From: Burkholderiales bacterium
GTDB taxonomy: Bacteria; Pseudomonadota; Gammaproteobacteria; Burkholderiales; Burkholderiaceae_C
Assembly (NCBI GenBank): GCA_019510465.1
Contig: JAEKKH010000170.1
Span: 1 to 52,219 of the forward strand
Length of the DNA: 52,219 nt
Reading direction: 5' to 3'
The notes under the pieces were generated by a model. That model made no database searches. It worked only from the letters and a program-made list of their open reading frames with translations, and had not been told where the DNA came from. Positions 39,019 to 47,023 of this stretch are shown here, piece by piece; within the stretch, counting starts at the first letter, position 1; the number at the start of each line of letters is the position of its first letter. Both the position numbers and the translations under genes were made by a program.

Positions 39019-39912
39019 TCAGGGCCGCAAGCCCTCGAACGCCTCGAGCTGCGCCTGCGTCAGGGTGGATTCCGTCCGTGGCGAAGGGGGTTCAACGAGG
39101 CCGCGACGCAGCGCGAAATCCAGCGTCGCGAGCGCCGCGTCCGTGGTCAGTTCGCCCGCGGCCGCGCGCCCCAGCGCCTCGGCGATCGGCATCAGGCGGT
39201 GCTCGGCGACCTCGCCGTCGATGTTGCGCGGCACGAGCCCGGCGGGCAGTTCGAGATCGAACACGTGCAGCCGCTCGTGCTGGCGACCCTCCGGGATGTC
39301 GCATTCGAGGTCGACCAGCCCGCCCGTGACGAGCCCCGCCATCTGCGCCGGCGCCAGGCCGGCCTCCTCCCAGCCCTCGCGGATCACCGCATCGCGCGGC
39401 GTCTGCCCCAGCGCCACGCCGCAGCCCACCATGTTGTCGAGCCGCCCCGGATCGGTCGGCTTCGACACCGAGCGACGCGCGATCCACAGCTGCGACGGCC
39501 GCCCCGCCGCATCGGCGACCCACCCGTTGCAGTGCGCCCCCAGCGTCAGCGTGCCCCAGAACCGGCTCGCCGCCCGCTCGATCGTCCCATGCTCGCCGCC
39601 CGTGCGGTCGCGCAGCGGGTAGGGCTCGTCGCGCCACGCCACGATCAGCCCCCGCGCGCGCAGGCGCTCGTGCACCTGCGCGAGCCGCGCGTCACGCACG
39701 GGCGCGGGCAGGCGCAGCGCGAGCGCACGCGGCGCGCCGTCCGGGCCGTCGACGCGCTGGAAGGCATCGGGCCACTCGCGCAGCGCATCGAGGTGGTCGA
39801 GCGCCACCGAACCGAGCACGGGCCCCTGCGCGTCCATCAGCACGAACGGCACCCGCGCGGGCCCGTCGCACGCACGCGCCAGCGCGATCGCGGGCCAGGT
39901 CTGTTGCGTCAT
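39019..39912 (-). CDS. NUDIX hydrolase with DUF4743 domain
   Basis: The 297-residue protein has an N-terminal DUF4743 region (about residues 1-125) and a NUDIX domain with box GVALGQTPRDAVIREGWEEAGL. The REGWEEAGL metal-binding part is intact, but the first conserved Glu of the box is Gln. Relatives include thiamine-pyrophosphate-type and other pyrophosphohydrolases (Tnr3-like). The C-terminal region after PEGRQHERLHVFDLELP is less conserved. Confidence 0.9.
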   Translation of the reverse strand: MTQQTWPAIALARACDGPARVPFVLMDAQGPVLGSVALDHLDALREWPDAFQRVDGPDGAPRALALRLPAPVRDARLAQVHERLRARGLIVAWRDEPYPLRDRTGGEHGTIERAASRFWGTLTLGAHCNGWVADAAGRPSQLWIARRSVSKPTDPGRLDNMVGCGVALGQTPRDAVIREGWEEAGLAPAQMAGLVTGGLVDLECDIPEGRQHERLHVFDLELPAGLVPRNIDGEVAEHRLMPIAEALGRAAAGELTTDAALATLDFALRRGLVEPPSPRTESTLTQAQLEAFEGLRP

Positions 39913-39976
39913 CGGCGCAGTCTACGGCCCCCGCATGACAGGCCCCGCGATGTCATCGGCTAAACTGGCGGTCTGC

Positions 39977-40053
39977 GCGCCCGTAGCTCAGCTGGATAGA
40001 GTACTGCCCTCCGAAGGCAGGGGTCGGACGTTCGAACCGTCTCGGGCGCGCCA
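39977..40053 (+). tRNA. tRNA-Arg (anticodon CCG)
   Basis: The 77-nt cloverleaf is complete: acceptor GCGCCCG/CGGGCGC with discriminator G, D arm GCTC..GAGT, anticodon stem CTGCC/GGCAG around loop CTCCGAA (anticodon CCG), T arm with GTTCGAA, and encoded CCA. It reads CGG codons, frequent in this GC-rich genome. A terminator lies 18 bp downstream. Confidence 0.97.
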
Positions 40054-40070
40054 TCTTCTTCATGCATCGA

Positions 40071-40092
40071 GGCCACCCGCGGGTGGCTTTTG
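40071..40092 (+). terminator. Rho-independent terminator of tRNA-Arg
   Basis: A perfect 7-bp stem (GCCACCC / GGGTGGC, 2-nt centre) is followed by TTTT, shortly after the encoded CCA of the tRNA. Confidence 0.85.
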
Positions 40093-40108
40093 CGCTTCCT
40101 GGCGCTGC

Positions 40109-40891
40109 TCAGACCGCATCGCTCGCCTTGGCCGGCCGCTGCGGAATCAGCGCGACGCATGCGAGGATGAACGCGACGAGGATCAGCGACGCATAGAGGC
40201 GGCTCATGTTCAGGCCGCCGTCGGCCACGGGCTTGTCGAGGAGATCGCCGAGGGTCGCGCCCAGCGGCCGGGTCAGGATGAAGGCGGCCCAGAACAGCAG
40301 TGTTCGGGACACGCGCGACCACAGGGCCAGGCCGCAGACCGCCACCAGGCCCGCGCCGAAGACGAGCGCGCCGTTCTCGTAGCCCAGGCCCAGCCCGCCG
40401 CTGTCCTCCCCCGCCACCCAGTCGCCGAGCGCGGTGCCCAGCGTCTGCGAGAACAGGATCGTGATCCAGTAGAACCATTCGGTGCGCGGGCGCGTGACGC
40501 TGGCCACCGACACGTCGCCCTCGACGCGATGCCAGGTCAGCAGGCTGAGCGCCAGCAGCGCGGAGATGATCGCGACGCCGCCCGGGTAGCCGAGACCCAG
40601 CGAACGATCGGCGAAGTCGGCCATCGTCGTGCCGAGCGTCGTGGTCGCGATGATGGTGGGCCAGTACAGCCAGGCATTGAAGCGGCCCGACTTGATCTGG
40701 CCGGTGACGAAGGCGACGAACAGCACGGCGAAGATCGCGGAACCGACGAGGTAGCCCAGCTTCAGCGACATCGAGACCCAGTCGCCCGCCGTCTCGCCGA
40801 GCGTGGTGGCGGCGATCTTGATGAGCCAGAAGCCGAAGGTGACGGCCGGGACCTTGCTGAGCGCGTCGCGCGACGGAATGGTGTGATTCAT
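40109..40891 (-). CDS. COG4705 family integral membrane protein
   Basis: The 260-residue protein has about eight membrane helices in four similar units. Each unit carries a version of the motif TLGxTxxDW/F/L: TLGETAGDW, TLGTTMADF, TLGTALGDW and PLGATLGDL. The family is common in bacteria and its role is unknown; the repeated Thr/Asp pattern inside helices suggests an ion or metal path. The ATG at 40891 places the first helix correctly. Confidence 0.82.
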   Translation of the reverse strand: MNHTIPSRDALSKVPAVTFGFWLIKIAATTLGETAGDWVSMSLKLGYLVGSAIFAVLFVAFVTGQIKSGRFNAWLYWPTIIATTTLGTTMADFADRSLGLGYPGGVAIISALLALSLLTWHRVEGDVSVASVTRPRTEWFYWITILFSQTLGTALGDWVAGEDSGGLGLGYENGALVFGAGLVAVCGLALWSRVSRTLLFWAAFILTRPLGATLGDLLDKPVADGGLNMSRLYASLILVAFILACVALIPQRPAKASDAV

Positions 40892-41011
40892 GGGAAGCAG
40901 CCTCGCCGGATGGACGCGGCGAGTGTGGCATTGGCGCGCCGCGCACCGGGCGGGCACGGCAATCCGAAGGCCCGGCGCAGGCTCCCCTTCAGCTTGGACG
41001 GGCCCGGCGAT

Positions 41012-41899
41012 TCAGGACGCCAGGCGCTCGCGCAGCCGCCGGTGCTCGACCAGCAGGTGCCACAACACCGCGCCCGCGACCACGATCGCGATGGCGACGA
41101 CGCCCAGCAGCAGCAGCAGCGCCTCGAACCAGTGCCGCGTCTCGTCGACCTGGCGCGCCACCTCGGCGAGCAGCGCGCGTTGCTGCTGCCCTTCGGCCGC
41201 CTGCAGCTGCGCGATCGCGGCGGCGCGCTCCTTGCGCAGCATCTCGCCGAACGGACCGGCCATCGCGTCGTTGACGCCGTCCAGGGCCGCCGCGGTCACC
41301 GCCCGCGTGCTGCGCACCAGCGCGGGCGTGCTGTCCTCCAGCGCCTTGGCGATGGCCGGCCCCAGGTCGTGCAGCAGGATGCGCTCGACCGCGCTCGTGA
41401 TGCCGCGCGAGATCGACGCCTCGAGCTGCGGCGCGACGCGCCGGACGGCCTGGCCGGCGACATCGGCCGTGAAGCCGCCGATGCGCCGACGGTTCCGCTC
41501 CTCCAGGAGCTGGTCGAGCGACGCGCGGACATTGGCGGCGATCGCGGCCTGCACGCGGGGCAGCACCACGTCGTCCAGCGTGCTGCCGAGGGCGGGGGCG
41601 ATGTCGCGTGCGAAGTCGTTCGCGGCCTTCGCCAGGCGGGCGTCGGAGCCGGCATCGCCGCCGGACAGCGCCTCGTCGATCACGGCGCGCGTCAGGCCGC
41701 GCGTGGCGCGCGTGACCTCGTCGGAGCGCAGGATCTTCTCGATCTCCTGGCGGTTCTGCGGCTCGGCCAGCGTGCCCAGGCTGGTGTCGACGGCGGTGCG
41801 CGTGGTGGGCGCCACGACGCCCGCGCAGCCGCATGCGGCGGCCGCGACGAGTGTCGCCAGCGGCCAGGCCGCGAATTCGCATCGCCGGATCGATCGCAT
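41012..41899 (-). CDS. Hypothetical lipoprotein with C-terminal membrane helix
   Basis: The 295-residue protein begins with a signal sequence and a lipobox-like ATLVAAAACGCAG. It then has a long helical part (about residues 30-240) and one membrane helix near the C terminus (ALLLLLGVVAIAIVVAGAVLW). The sequence is rich in Ala and charged residues, as in coiled coils. I do not recognise a family. If both anchors are used, both ends would be at membranes. The start is the ATG directly before the signal; upstream in-frame starts give an Arg-rich leader. Confidence 0.65.
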   Translation of the reverse strand: MRSIRRCEFAAWPLATLVAAAACGCAGVVAPTTRTAVDTSLGTLAEPQNRQEIEKILRSDEVTRATRGLTRAVIDEALSGGDAGSDARLAKAANDFARDIAPALGSTLDDVVLPRVQAAIAANVRASLDQLLEERNRRRIGGFTADVAGQAVRRVAPQLEASISRGITSAVERILLHDLGPAIAKALEDSTPALVRSTRAVTAAALDGVNDAMAGPFGEMLRKERAAAIAQLQAAEGQQQRALLAEVARQVDETRHWFEALLLLLGVVAIAIVVAGAVLWHLLVEHRRLRERLAS

Positions 41900-42075
41900 G
41901 CCGCGTCCCTTCTCGAAGGCCCGGAGCCCGGCCCCGACATTGCCGCCGCACCTCGCCGGCGTCAACGCGGCGCCGCGCATGGACGTGGGGGGTGGCGCGT
42001 CGCGCGGACGTCGCCGCCCTACACTCGGGCACGCCGCCACGCGGTGATCAGCGAGCGCATCGCGCGAGGGCCGCC

Positions 42076-42468
42076 ATGGACAACACCCGCCTGCGTTGGA
42101 CCGTCTTCTTCGTCCTGGCCGCCGCCTTCAACTTCAGCATGGGCGGCCCGATCTTCTTCGCCCCAGCGTGGAGCTACTCAGTGGCCTATGTCGGCCCGCC
42201 CGACCCCGCGGCCATCCGCTTCTGGGGCGACTTCGGCTACGCGGTGCTGCTGATCGGCCTGGGCTACGCCATCATCGCGCTCGACGTCGACCGCAACCGC
42301 GGCATCGTCTGGCTGGGCATCGTGGCCAAGCTGTTCGACATGATCGTGCTGCCGCTGCGCTGGCTGGAGGGCCTCGCGCATCCGCTCGTCGTCATCCCCG
42401 CGGCCATCGATGGCGCGTTCTGCCTCGGCTTCGTGTGGTTCCTGCTGCGGCGGCGGCCGCTGAAATGA
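42076..42468 (+). CDS. Small integral membrane protein
   Basis: The 130-residue protein has four hydrophobic helices (about residues 8-28, 50-70, 78-95 and 102-122) and the loop SYSVAYVGPPDPAAIRFWGDFG. No family is certain; the pattern resembles small DoxX-like or unannotated membrane proteins. GAGGG precedes the ATG. Its TGA stop overlaps the start of the catalase-like gene (ATGA), so the two are co-translated, suggesting the haem protein works at or near the membrane. Confidence 0.75.
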   Translation: MDNTRLRWTVFFVLAAAFNFSMGGPIFFAPAWSYSVAYVGPPDPAAIRFWGDFGYAVLLIGLGYAIIALDVDRNRGIVWLGIVAKLFDMIVLPLRWLEGLAHPLVVIPAAIDGAFCLGFVWFLLRRRPLK

Positions 42469-43664
42469 CCATGTCCGCGCTGAAGGTCCTGCACGATCTC
42501 CTCGTCGGCGCGATGCACGTCGAGCGTCGCGTCGATCCGTTTTTCCGCCCCGTCGTCGACGCCCTCACGCGCCAGCCGCTCACCCGCCTCGTGCAGGCGC
42601 TGATCCGCGCCCGGCTGCCCGACGACGGCCTCGCGCTGGCACAGGAGAAGCCCATCGCCGGCGAGGACGCGCTGGTGGCCAGCATCATCGCGGACATGTC
42701 GACCTACCTGCGCACGCACTACAGCGCCGGCCACGCGCAGCGCGGCGGCAACACGAAGACGCACGGCGTCGTGCGCGGCGAGCTCGTGATCCACGACGGC
42801 CTGCCCGCGCACGTGCGCCATGGCCTGTTCGCGCAGCCGGCGCGCTATCCGGCGTGGGTGCGCTTCGGCGGCCCCGGCCCGGCGCTGCCGCCGGACATCG
42901 AGGACGTCGGCGTGCTGAGCATCGGCGTCAAGGTGATGGGCGTGCCCGGCCCGAAGCTGCTGGACGACGAGCGCCTGACGCAGGATTTCACCGCCATCAG
43001 CACCCCCGTGTTCACCACGCCCGACCTGATCGCCAACGCGAAGCTGCAGGCCGCGATCGGCCGCGGGCTGCCGCTGTTCTACTTCATCGGCCCCGGCGGC
43101 CACTTGCTCGATGCGCTGATGCAGGGCCTGTGGTCGCGCACGCAGACCAGCCCGCTGGAAACGCCGTACTGGAGCTGCGTCCCCTACCTGCTGGGCGAGG
43201 GGCAGGCCATGCAGTACGCGTTCCGGCCCGTGGCCGCCACGCGCAGCCGCATCCCGGGCCTGCCCGGACGGCCGCCGGACAACTACCTGCGCGAGGCGAT
43301 GGCGCGCACGCTCACGCAGGACGCCGTGCGCTTCGAGATGCTGCTGCAGGTGCAGACGGACCCGCGCCGGATGCCCATCGAGCACGCCTCGGTACGCTGG
43401 TTCGACTCGGGCGGCACGCCCGTGGTCGCCGCGACGCTGGAACTGCCGCGCCAGTGCTTCGACACCGAGGCGCAGCTCGCGTTCGCCAGCCGCCTGTCGA
43501 TCAACCCGTGGCATTGCCTGCCGGCGCACCGCCCGCTCGGCAACCAGAACCGGGGTCGCCTGAAGATCTACCAGTCGCTGTCGCAGCTGCGCCAGCAGAT
43601 GAACGCGACGCCGCATGTCGAGCCCGACGGCAGCGAGCGTTTCGATTCGCCGATCGCGCCGTAG
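42465..43664 (+). CDS. Catalase-like haem protein
   Basis: The 399-residue protein has the fold signature of the small catalase-related family. KTHGVVRGEL carries the distal-type His, VKVMGVPGPKLL and DFTAISTPVF follow, and NPWHCLPAHRPLGNQNRGRLKIYQSLS carries the proximal R-x-x-x-Y pattern. It lacks the usual NADPH region and is shorter than true catalases (about 480 residues). Related mini-catalases act on fatty acid hydroperoxides in some organisms, so peroxide or hydroperoxide use is inferred. It converges on the DyP peroxidase gene with 11 bp between stops. Confidence 0.8.
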   Translation: MTMSALKVLHDLLVGAMHVERRVDPFFRPVVDALTRQPLTRLVQALIRARLPDDGLALAQEKPIAGEDALVASIIADMSTYLRTHYSAGHAQRGGNTKTHGVVRGELVIHDGLPAHVRHGLFAQPARYPAWVRFGGPGPALPPDIEDVGVLSIGVKVMGVPGPKLLDDERLTQDFTAISTPVFTTPDLIANAKLQAAIGRGLPLFYFIGPGGHLLDALMQGLWSRTQTSPLETPYWSCVPYLLGEGQAMQYAFRPVAATRSRIPGLPGRPPDNYLREAMARTLTQDAVRFEMLLQVQTDPRRMPIEHASVRWFDSGGTPVVAATLELPRQCFDTEAQLAFASRLSINPWHCLPAHRPLGNQNRGRLKIYQSLSQLRQQMNATPHVEPDGSERFDSPIAP

Positions 43665-43675
43665 CACAGCCCGCG

Positions 43676-45178
43676 TCAGACCGTCGCCAGCCAGCGCAGC
43701 GCGCGCACGCCGGGCAGGAAGAAGTAGGCGCCGCCGGTCACCTCGATGAACGGCGGCAGGCCGTCCAGCACGCGGTTCGGGCAACCCGCGCGCGGCATCG
43801 TGAAGCGCGCCGTGGCCGGCTCGTCGGACGCCGCGAGGCGGTTGCCCAGCAGCGGGTCGCTCTCGTGCGGCAGCGCCGCGAACTTGCTGCCGGCGATCCA
43901 GGCGCCTTGCACGAACTCGAACTGGCGCGCCAGGTCGGCGCACAGGCAGATGAAGTGCAGGCCCGTCTCGACCTGCGGCGCGCGGCCCGAGAGCGCCTCG
44001 CTCACCGACATCCGCACCCCGTATTCGCGTCCGCGCCGCAGCATGCGGTGGAAGCGCACCGAGGCGACGGCGTCGGCATGCAGGACGTCCGCGTCGAAGC
44101 CCAGCATGCGGATCGCCCGTGAGACCAGCCCGGACGTGCCTGCAGGCAGGTCGGCGTTGCGCGGGTTGGCGCGCCGGATGTGCGCGCCCACGGGGCAGTG
44201 CACGCCCGCCGGGTCACCGTCGAACGTGAAGCCGTTCTTCGCGCGCGATGCAGGGTCCGTGCCGACGCCCGCGATGGGCTCGTCGGTCGGCGGCAGCAGC
44301 GGCTGGCCGTCCACCCGGCGGCCGACCATCGCCTCGGCCAGCTGCCTGCGCTGCGTCGCATCGGCGCCAGACTGCGCGTCGACATACCGCCAGAAGCCCG
44401 GCACGTCCTGCTTCAACGTGCGCAGCACCAGGTAGCTGCCGTTGCGCCCGAGGTCGGCGCGGTCGGGCGCGTCCTCGGCGCGTGGCAGGTGCGCCGCGGC
44501 GCCCGCGGGCTCGAGCAGCGGCCGCGCCGTGTAGCGGCCGTACTCATTGGGGTATCCGAGCAGGAACTCGCCCAGGCAGGACAGGTTGCCGTACGCGAGC
44601 CGGTCGTGGTCCTCGGGCGGGATCTCGCGCGCCCAGTCGATCTGGGGCTGGCTCAGGCCGTCGGCGAAACCGAAGGGCTCGACACCGCCCATGTCGGTCG
44701 TCGACAGCCAGCGCATCAGCTCGAACGCGATGCTCCAGTGACTCTCGAGCTCGCGGCAACAGGGCTCGAGCCGCCCGGGCAGCGCGTAGACCATCACCAG
44801 CACGTGCGGCACCTGCTCGGGCCCGGGGCCGCCCCACTGCCAGCGCGCAGGATCGTTGACGCCGAGGTCGCCGAGCCGCCTGGCGCGATTCGCATCGGTG
44901 CCGAGGCCGGCGAGGAATTCGGGCGCGAAGGCGGAGCGCACCGCGTCCGGCACGCCCAGCTCGCGCAGGCCCTCGGCGCCGAAGGCGACCTGCAGCACGA
45001 CCGGCGGCGGCGCGCCCGTCTCGGCCGAGCCCACCGGCGCGCTGGCGAGCCACGCGCGGGCGGCCGCGCGATTGCGCACGCGCAGCAGCGCGAAGGCGCT
45101 TTCGACGTGGTGCTTGTAGCCGAAGCGCAGCAGGCCCTGCACGTCGGCGAAGTCGGCGAAGGCAGTGGTGGCGCTCAC
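43676..45178 (-). CDS. DyP-type (dye-decolourising) peroxidase
   Basis: The 500-residue haem peroxidase has the DyP signature GFADG (residues 170-174, catalytic Asp173) and the proximal haem His333 in GAHIRRANPRN, followed by LHFICLCADLARQFEFVQ. The ferredoxin-like double fold covers most of the length. No signal peptide or Tat motif is seen, so it is probably cytoplasmic. The start is GTG at 45178, overlapping the TGA of the upstream orphan gene (GTGA). It is last of a five-gene series with redox enzymes. Confidence 0.9.
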   Translation of the reverse strand: MSATTAFADFADVQGLLRFGYKHHVESAFALLRVRNRAAARAWLASAPVGSAETGAPPPVVLQVAFGAEGLRELGVPDAVRSAFAPEFLAGLGTDANRARRLGDLGVNDPARWQWGGPGPEQVPHVLVMVYALPGRLEPCCRELESHWSIAFELMRWLSTTDMGGVEPFGFADGLSQPQIDWAREIPPEDHDRLAYGNLSCLGEFLLGYPNEYGRYTARPLLEPAGAAAHLPRAEDAPDRADLGRNGSYLVLRTLKQDVPGFWRYVDAQSGADATQRRQLAEAMVGRRVDGQPLLPPTDEPIAGVGTDPASRAKNGFTFDGDPAGVHCPVGAHIRRANPRNADLPAGTSGLVSRAIRMLGFDADVLHADAVASVRFHRMLRRGREYGVRMSVSEALSGRAPQVETGLHFICLCADLARQFEFVQGAWIAGSKFAALPHESDPLLGNRLAASDEPATARFTMPRAGCPNRVLDGLPPFIEVTGGAYFFLPGVRALRWLATV

Positions 45179-46476
45179 ATCAACCTCAGCCAGTCCTGGA
45201 TCTCGCGATCGCTCATGGACGTGCGCTCGAGACCCTGGCGGATGCGCGTGTGGCGCGCGAGGTCCATCGCGCTCAACCCGGCATCGGCCTTGTACCAGAC
45301 GGAGTTGGCCACCTGGTGGCGGCGCAGGTAGTTCTTGAACGCCTGTGAATCGCGAGCACCGCCCTGCACCAGCCAGTGCGTGCGCGGATACCCCACCCCG
45401 TTGCTGAACACCAGGTTCAGGCCCCAGGCGACCTTGTTGATGAAGTCGTCCATGTAGCTCTCCAGGATGCCGTCGTAGTTGCTGGCGAAGAGCAGGCGCT
45501 TCCTGTCGTCGATGAACACCCAGCGCGCGAAGTGGATCGTCTGCACGCGCGTCAGGTGGCCGCGGCCGTAGACGTGGCGGGCGGCGTAGTCCAGCAGTGC
45601 CACCAGCAGCACCACCAGGTTGCGCCGGAATGCGCCCGGCTTGACGCTGCCGATCGCCGTGAACGCGTTGGTGACGCCGCGATCCTCGAACGTGGCCAGC
45701 TCCGCGACGTGCGCGGGATCGGGCGGCGGCACGATCTCGGCGTCGCTTCGCTCCCGCACACGCAGCTGCCACAGGAAGATCGGCGCATACAGCAGCAGGA
45801 ACGGCAGCGCGACCAGGCCCAGGACGGGAATCGCGATCGCGTGCAGCAGGTTGCCCAGCCACCAGCCGAACGGCGTCGGCGGATCGGCGGTGACGATCAG
45901 CCGGCCCTGGCGGCGTTCGTCGACGACGTGGTCGACCAGTTGCTGGCGCACGGACTGCAGCTGTCCCGGCGGCGCCGCGGGCATCTGCCGCAGCCGCGCC
46001 GCCAGCGCCTCGGCGAGCGCGCGTTCCTCGCGGATGCGCTGCCGGCTGCGCCCGATCCAGTTGACGTAGGCCGCGGCCACCGGCAGGTCGCGCGCGCGCA
46101 GCCAGGCCGCCATCGCCGCGGCATCGGCCGGGCAGCCGACGCAATGCCCGAACACCTCGCGCAGGCCGGTGGGCGCGGCGCGCACGAACTCGTCGAGTTG
46201 CCGGCCGCCGGGGCCGTCGCAGTCGCCCAGGAACGCGAGGTAGGTCGGCATCGGCTCGGGCTCGACGCCATGCACGGACAGGTCGGCGTGCGTCGAGTCG
46301 GCCAGGATCGCGAAGCGCGCGAAGTGCAGCGTGTCGAAGCGGGCGAACGGCAGCAGCCGGTTGTCCGGATCGGCCTGGCCGGGGCCGGAATTCAGCCGAT
46401 CCAGCACCTCGCGCAGCGCCGGCTCGTGGCCGGGCCGCACCTCGGCGACGACCATGAAGTGGCCCTGCGGGGTCAT
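45175..46476 (-). CDS. Orphan protein with repeat-like halves and a membrane segment
   Basis: I recognise no named family. The 433-residue protein has an N-terminal half with FDTLHFARFAILAD and TYLAFLGDCDG (about residues 48-90). It then has one hydrophobic hairpin (GNLLHAIAIPVLGLVALPFLLLYAP, about 205-235) and a C-terminal half with VQTIHFARWVFIDD and KRLLFASNYDG. The two halves therefore share a repeated pattern (HFAR...FxxxxDG), resembling duplicated dimeric alpha-beta barrel halves as in DyP and related folds. Its stop overlaps the DyP start, so function together with the peroxidase is likely. Confidence 0.75.
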   Translation of the reverse strand: MTPQGHFMVVAEVRPGHEPALREVLDRLNSGPGQADPDNRLLPFARFDTLHFARFAILADSTHADLSVHGVEPEPMPTYLAFLGDCDGPGGRQLDEFVRAAPTGLREVFGHCVGCPADAAAMAAWLRARDLPVAAAYVNWIGRSRQRIREERALAEALAARLRQMPAAPPGQLQSVRQQLVDHVVDERRQGRLIVTADPPTPFGWWLGNLLHAIAIPVLGLVALPFLLLYAPIFLWQLRVRERSDAEIVPPPDPAHVAELATFEDRGVTNAFTAIGSVKPGAFRRNLVVLLVALLDYAARHVYGRGHLTRVQTIHFARWVFIDDRKRLLFASNYDGILESYMDDFINKVAWGLNLVFSNGVGYPRTHWLVQGGARDSQAFKNYLRRHQVANSVWYKADAGLSAMDLARHTRIRQGLERTSMSDREIQDWLRLM

Positions 46477-46498
46477 GCCGTCGGCTCGCGCCAGGATC

Positions 46499-46930
46499 TC
46501 AGAACTGCAGGCAGAAGTCGATCAGGCGATCCTTGCCCCAGTAGACCTTGCCGAGGTAGAAGTTCGGCGACACGAGGCGGATCTCGTCGCGGATCCAGTG
46601 CGCGACGATCGAGGTCTTCGAGTAGTCGAGCACGATGCACTCCTTGCCGTCCAGCCAGCTCGCCCCCGTGTAGACCTCGGCGATGATGGCCTCGAAGCCG
46701 AGCGCGCTGATGCGGTTCTTCAGCGTCTTCGTCTTCGGGTCGAACACCTTGCCCTGCCACGCGAAGTGGTTGACGAACTGCGCGATCGGCGCCGAGTACC
46801 GCGTGTCGGGCGCGATGATGGCCGTTCCTTGCGCCTCGCCGGTGGGGATGGGCCCCGGCGGGCTGGCGCGGAACAGGTCGTCGAGCTGCGACTGGGTCAT
46901 CTCGAGCAGTTGCGTCGCGGTGTAGGCCAT
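46499..46930 (-). CDS. Orphan 143-residue protein
   Basis: The family is not recognised. The sequence starts MAYTATQLLEMTQSQLDDLF and then looks beta-rich: GTAIIAPDTRYSAPIAQFVNHF, WQGKVFDPKTKTLKNRI, YTGASWLDGKECIVLDYS and FYLGKVYWGKDRLIDFCLQF. The pattern could be a small lipid- or cofactor-binding barrel. No signal peptide is present. GGGAGAGAC lies upstream of the ATG, similar to the site before the di-haem gene. It sits 22 bp before the 433-residue orphan. Confidence 0.75.
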   Translation of the reverse strand: MAYTATQLLEMTQSQLDDLFRASPPGPIPTGEAQGTAIIAPDTRYSAPIAQFVNHFAWQGKVFDPKTKTLKNRISALGFEAIIAEVYTGASWLDGKECIVLDYSKTSIVAHWIRDEIRLVSPNFYLGKVYWGKDRLIDFCLQF

Positions 46931-47023
46931 CGTGTCTCTCCCGTGCGGTGGTGAAGCGGTCGACTGGCAGTGTGGGCACGGCCCTGTCCAGCGTCAATGC
47001 GCGCGGGCGGCCGTTCTAGGGAG

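Noticed and set aside
39935-39966. tRNA-Arg promoter (ATGACA ... TAAACT)
   Set aside because: The spacing of 20 bp is too long and the -35 is poor; not strong enough to list.
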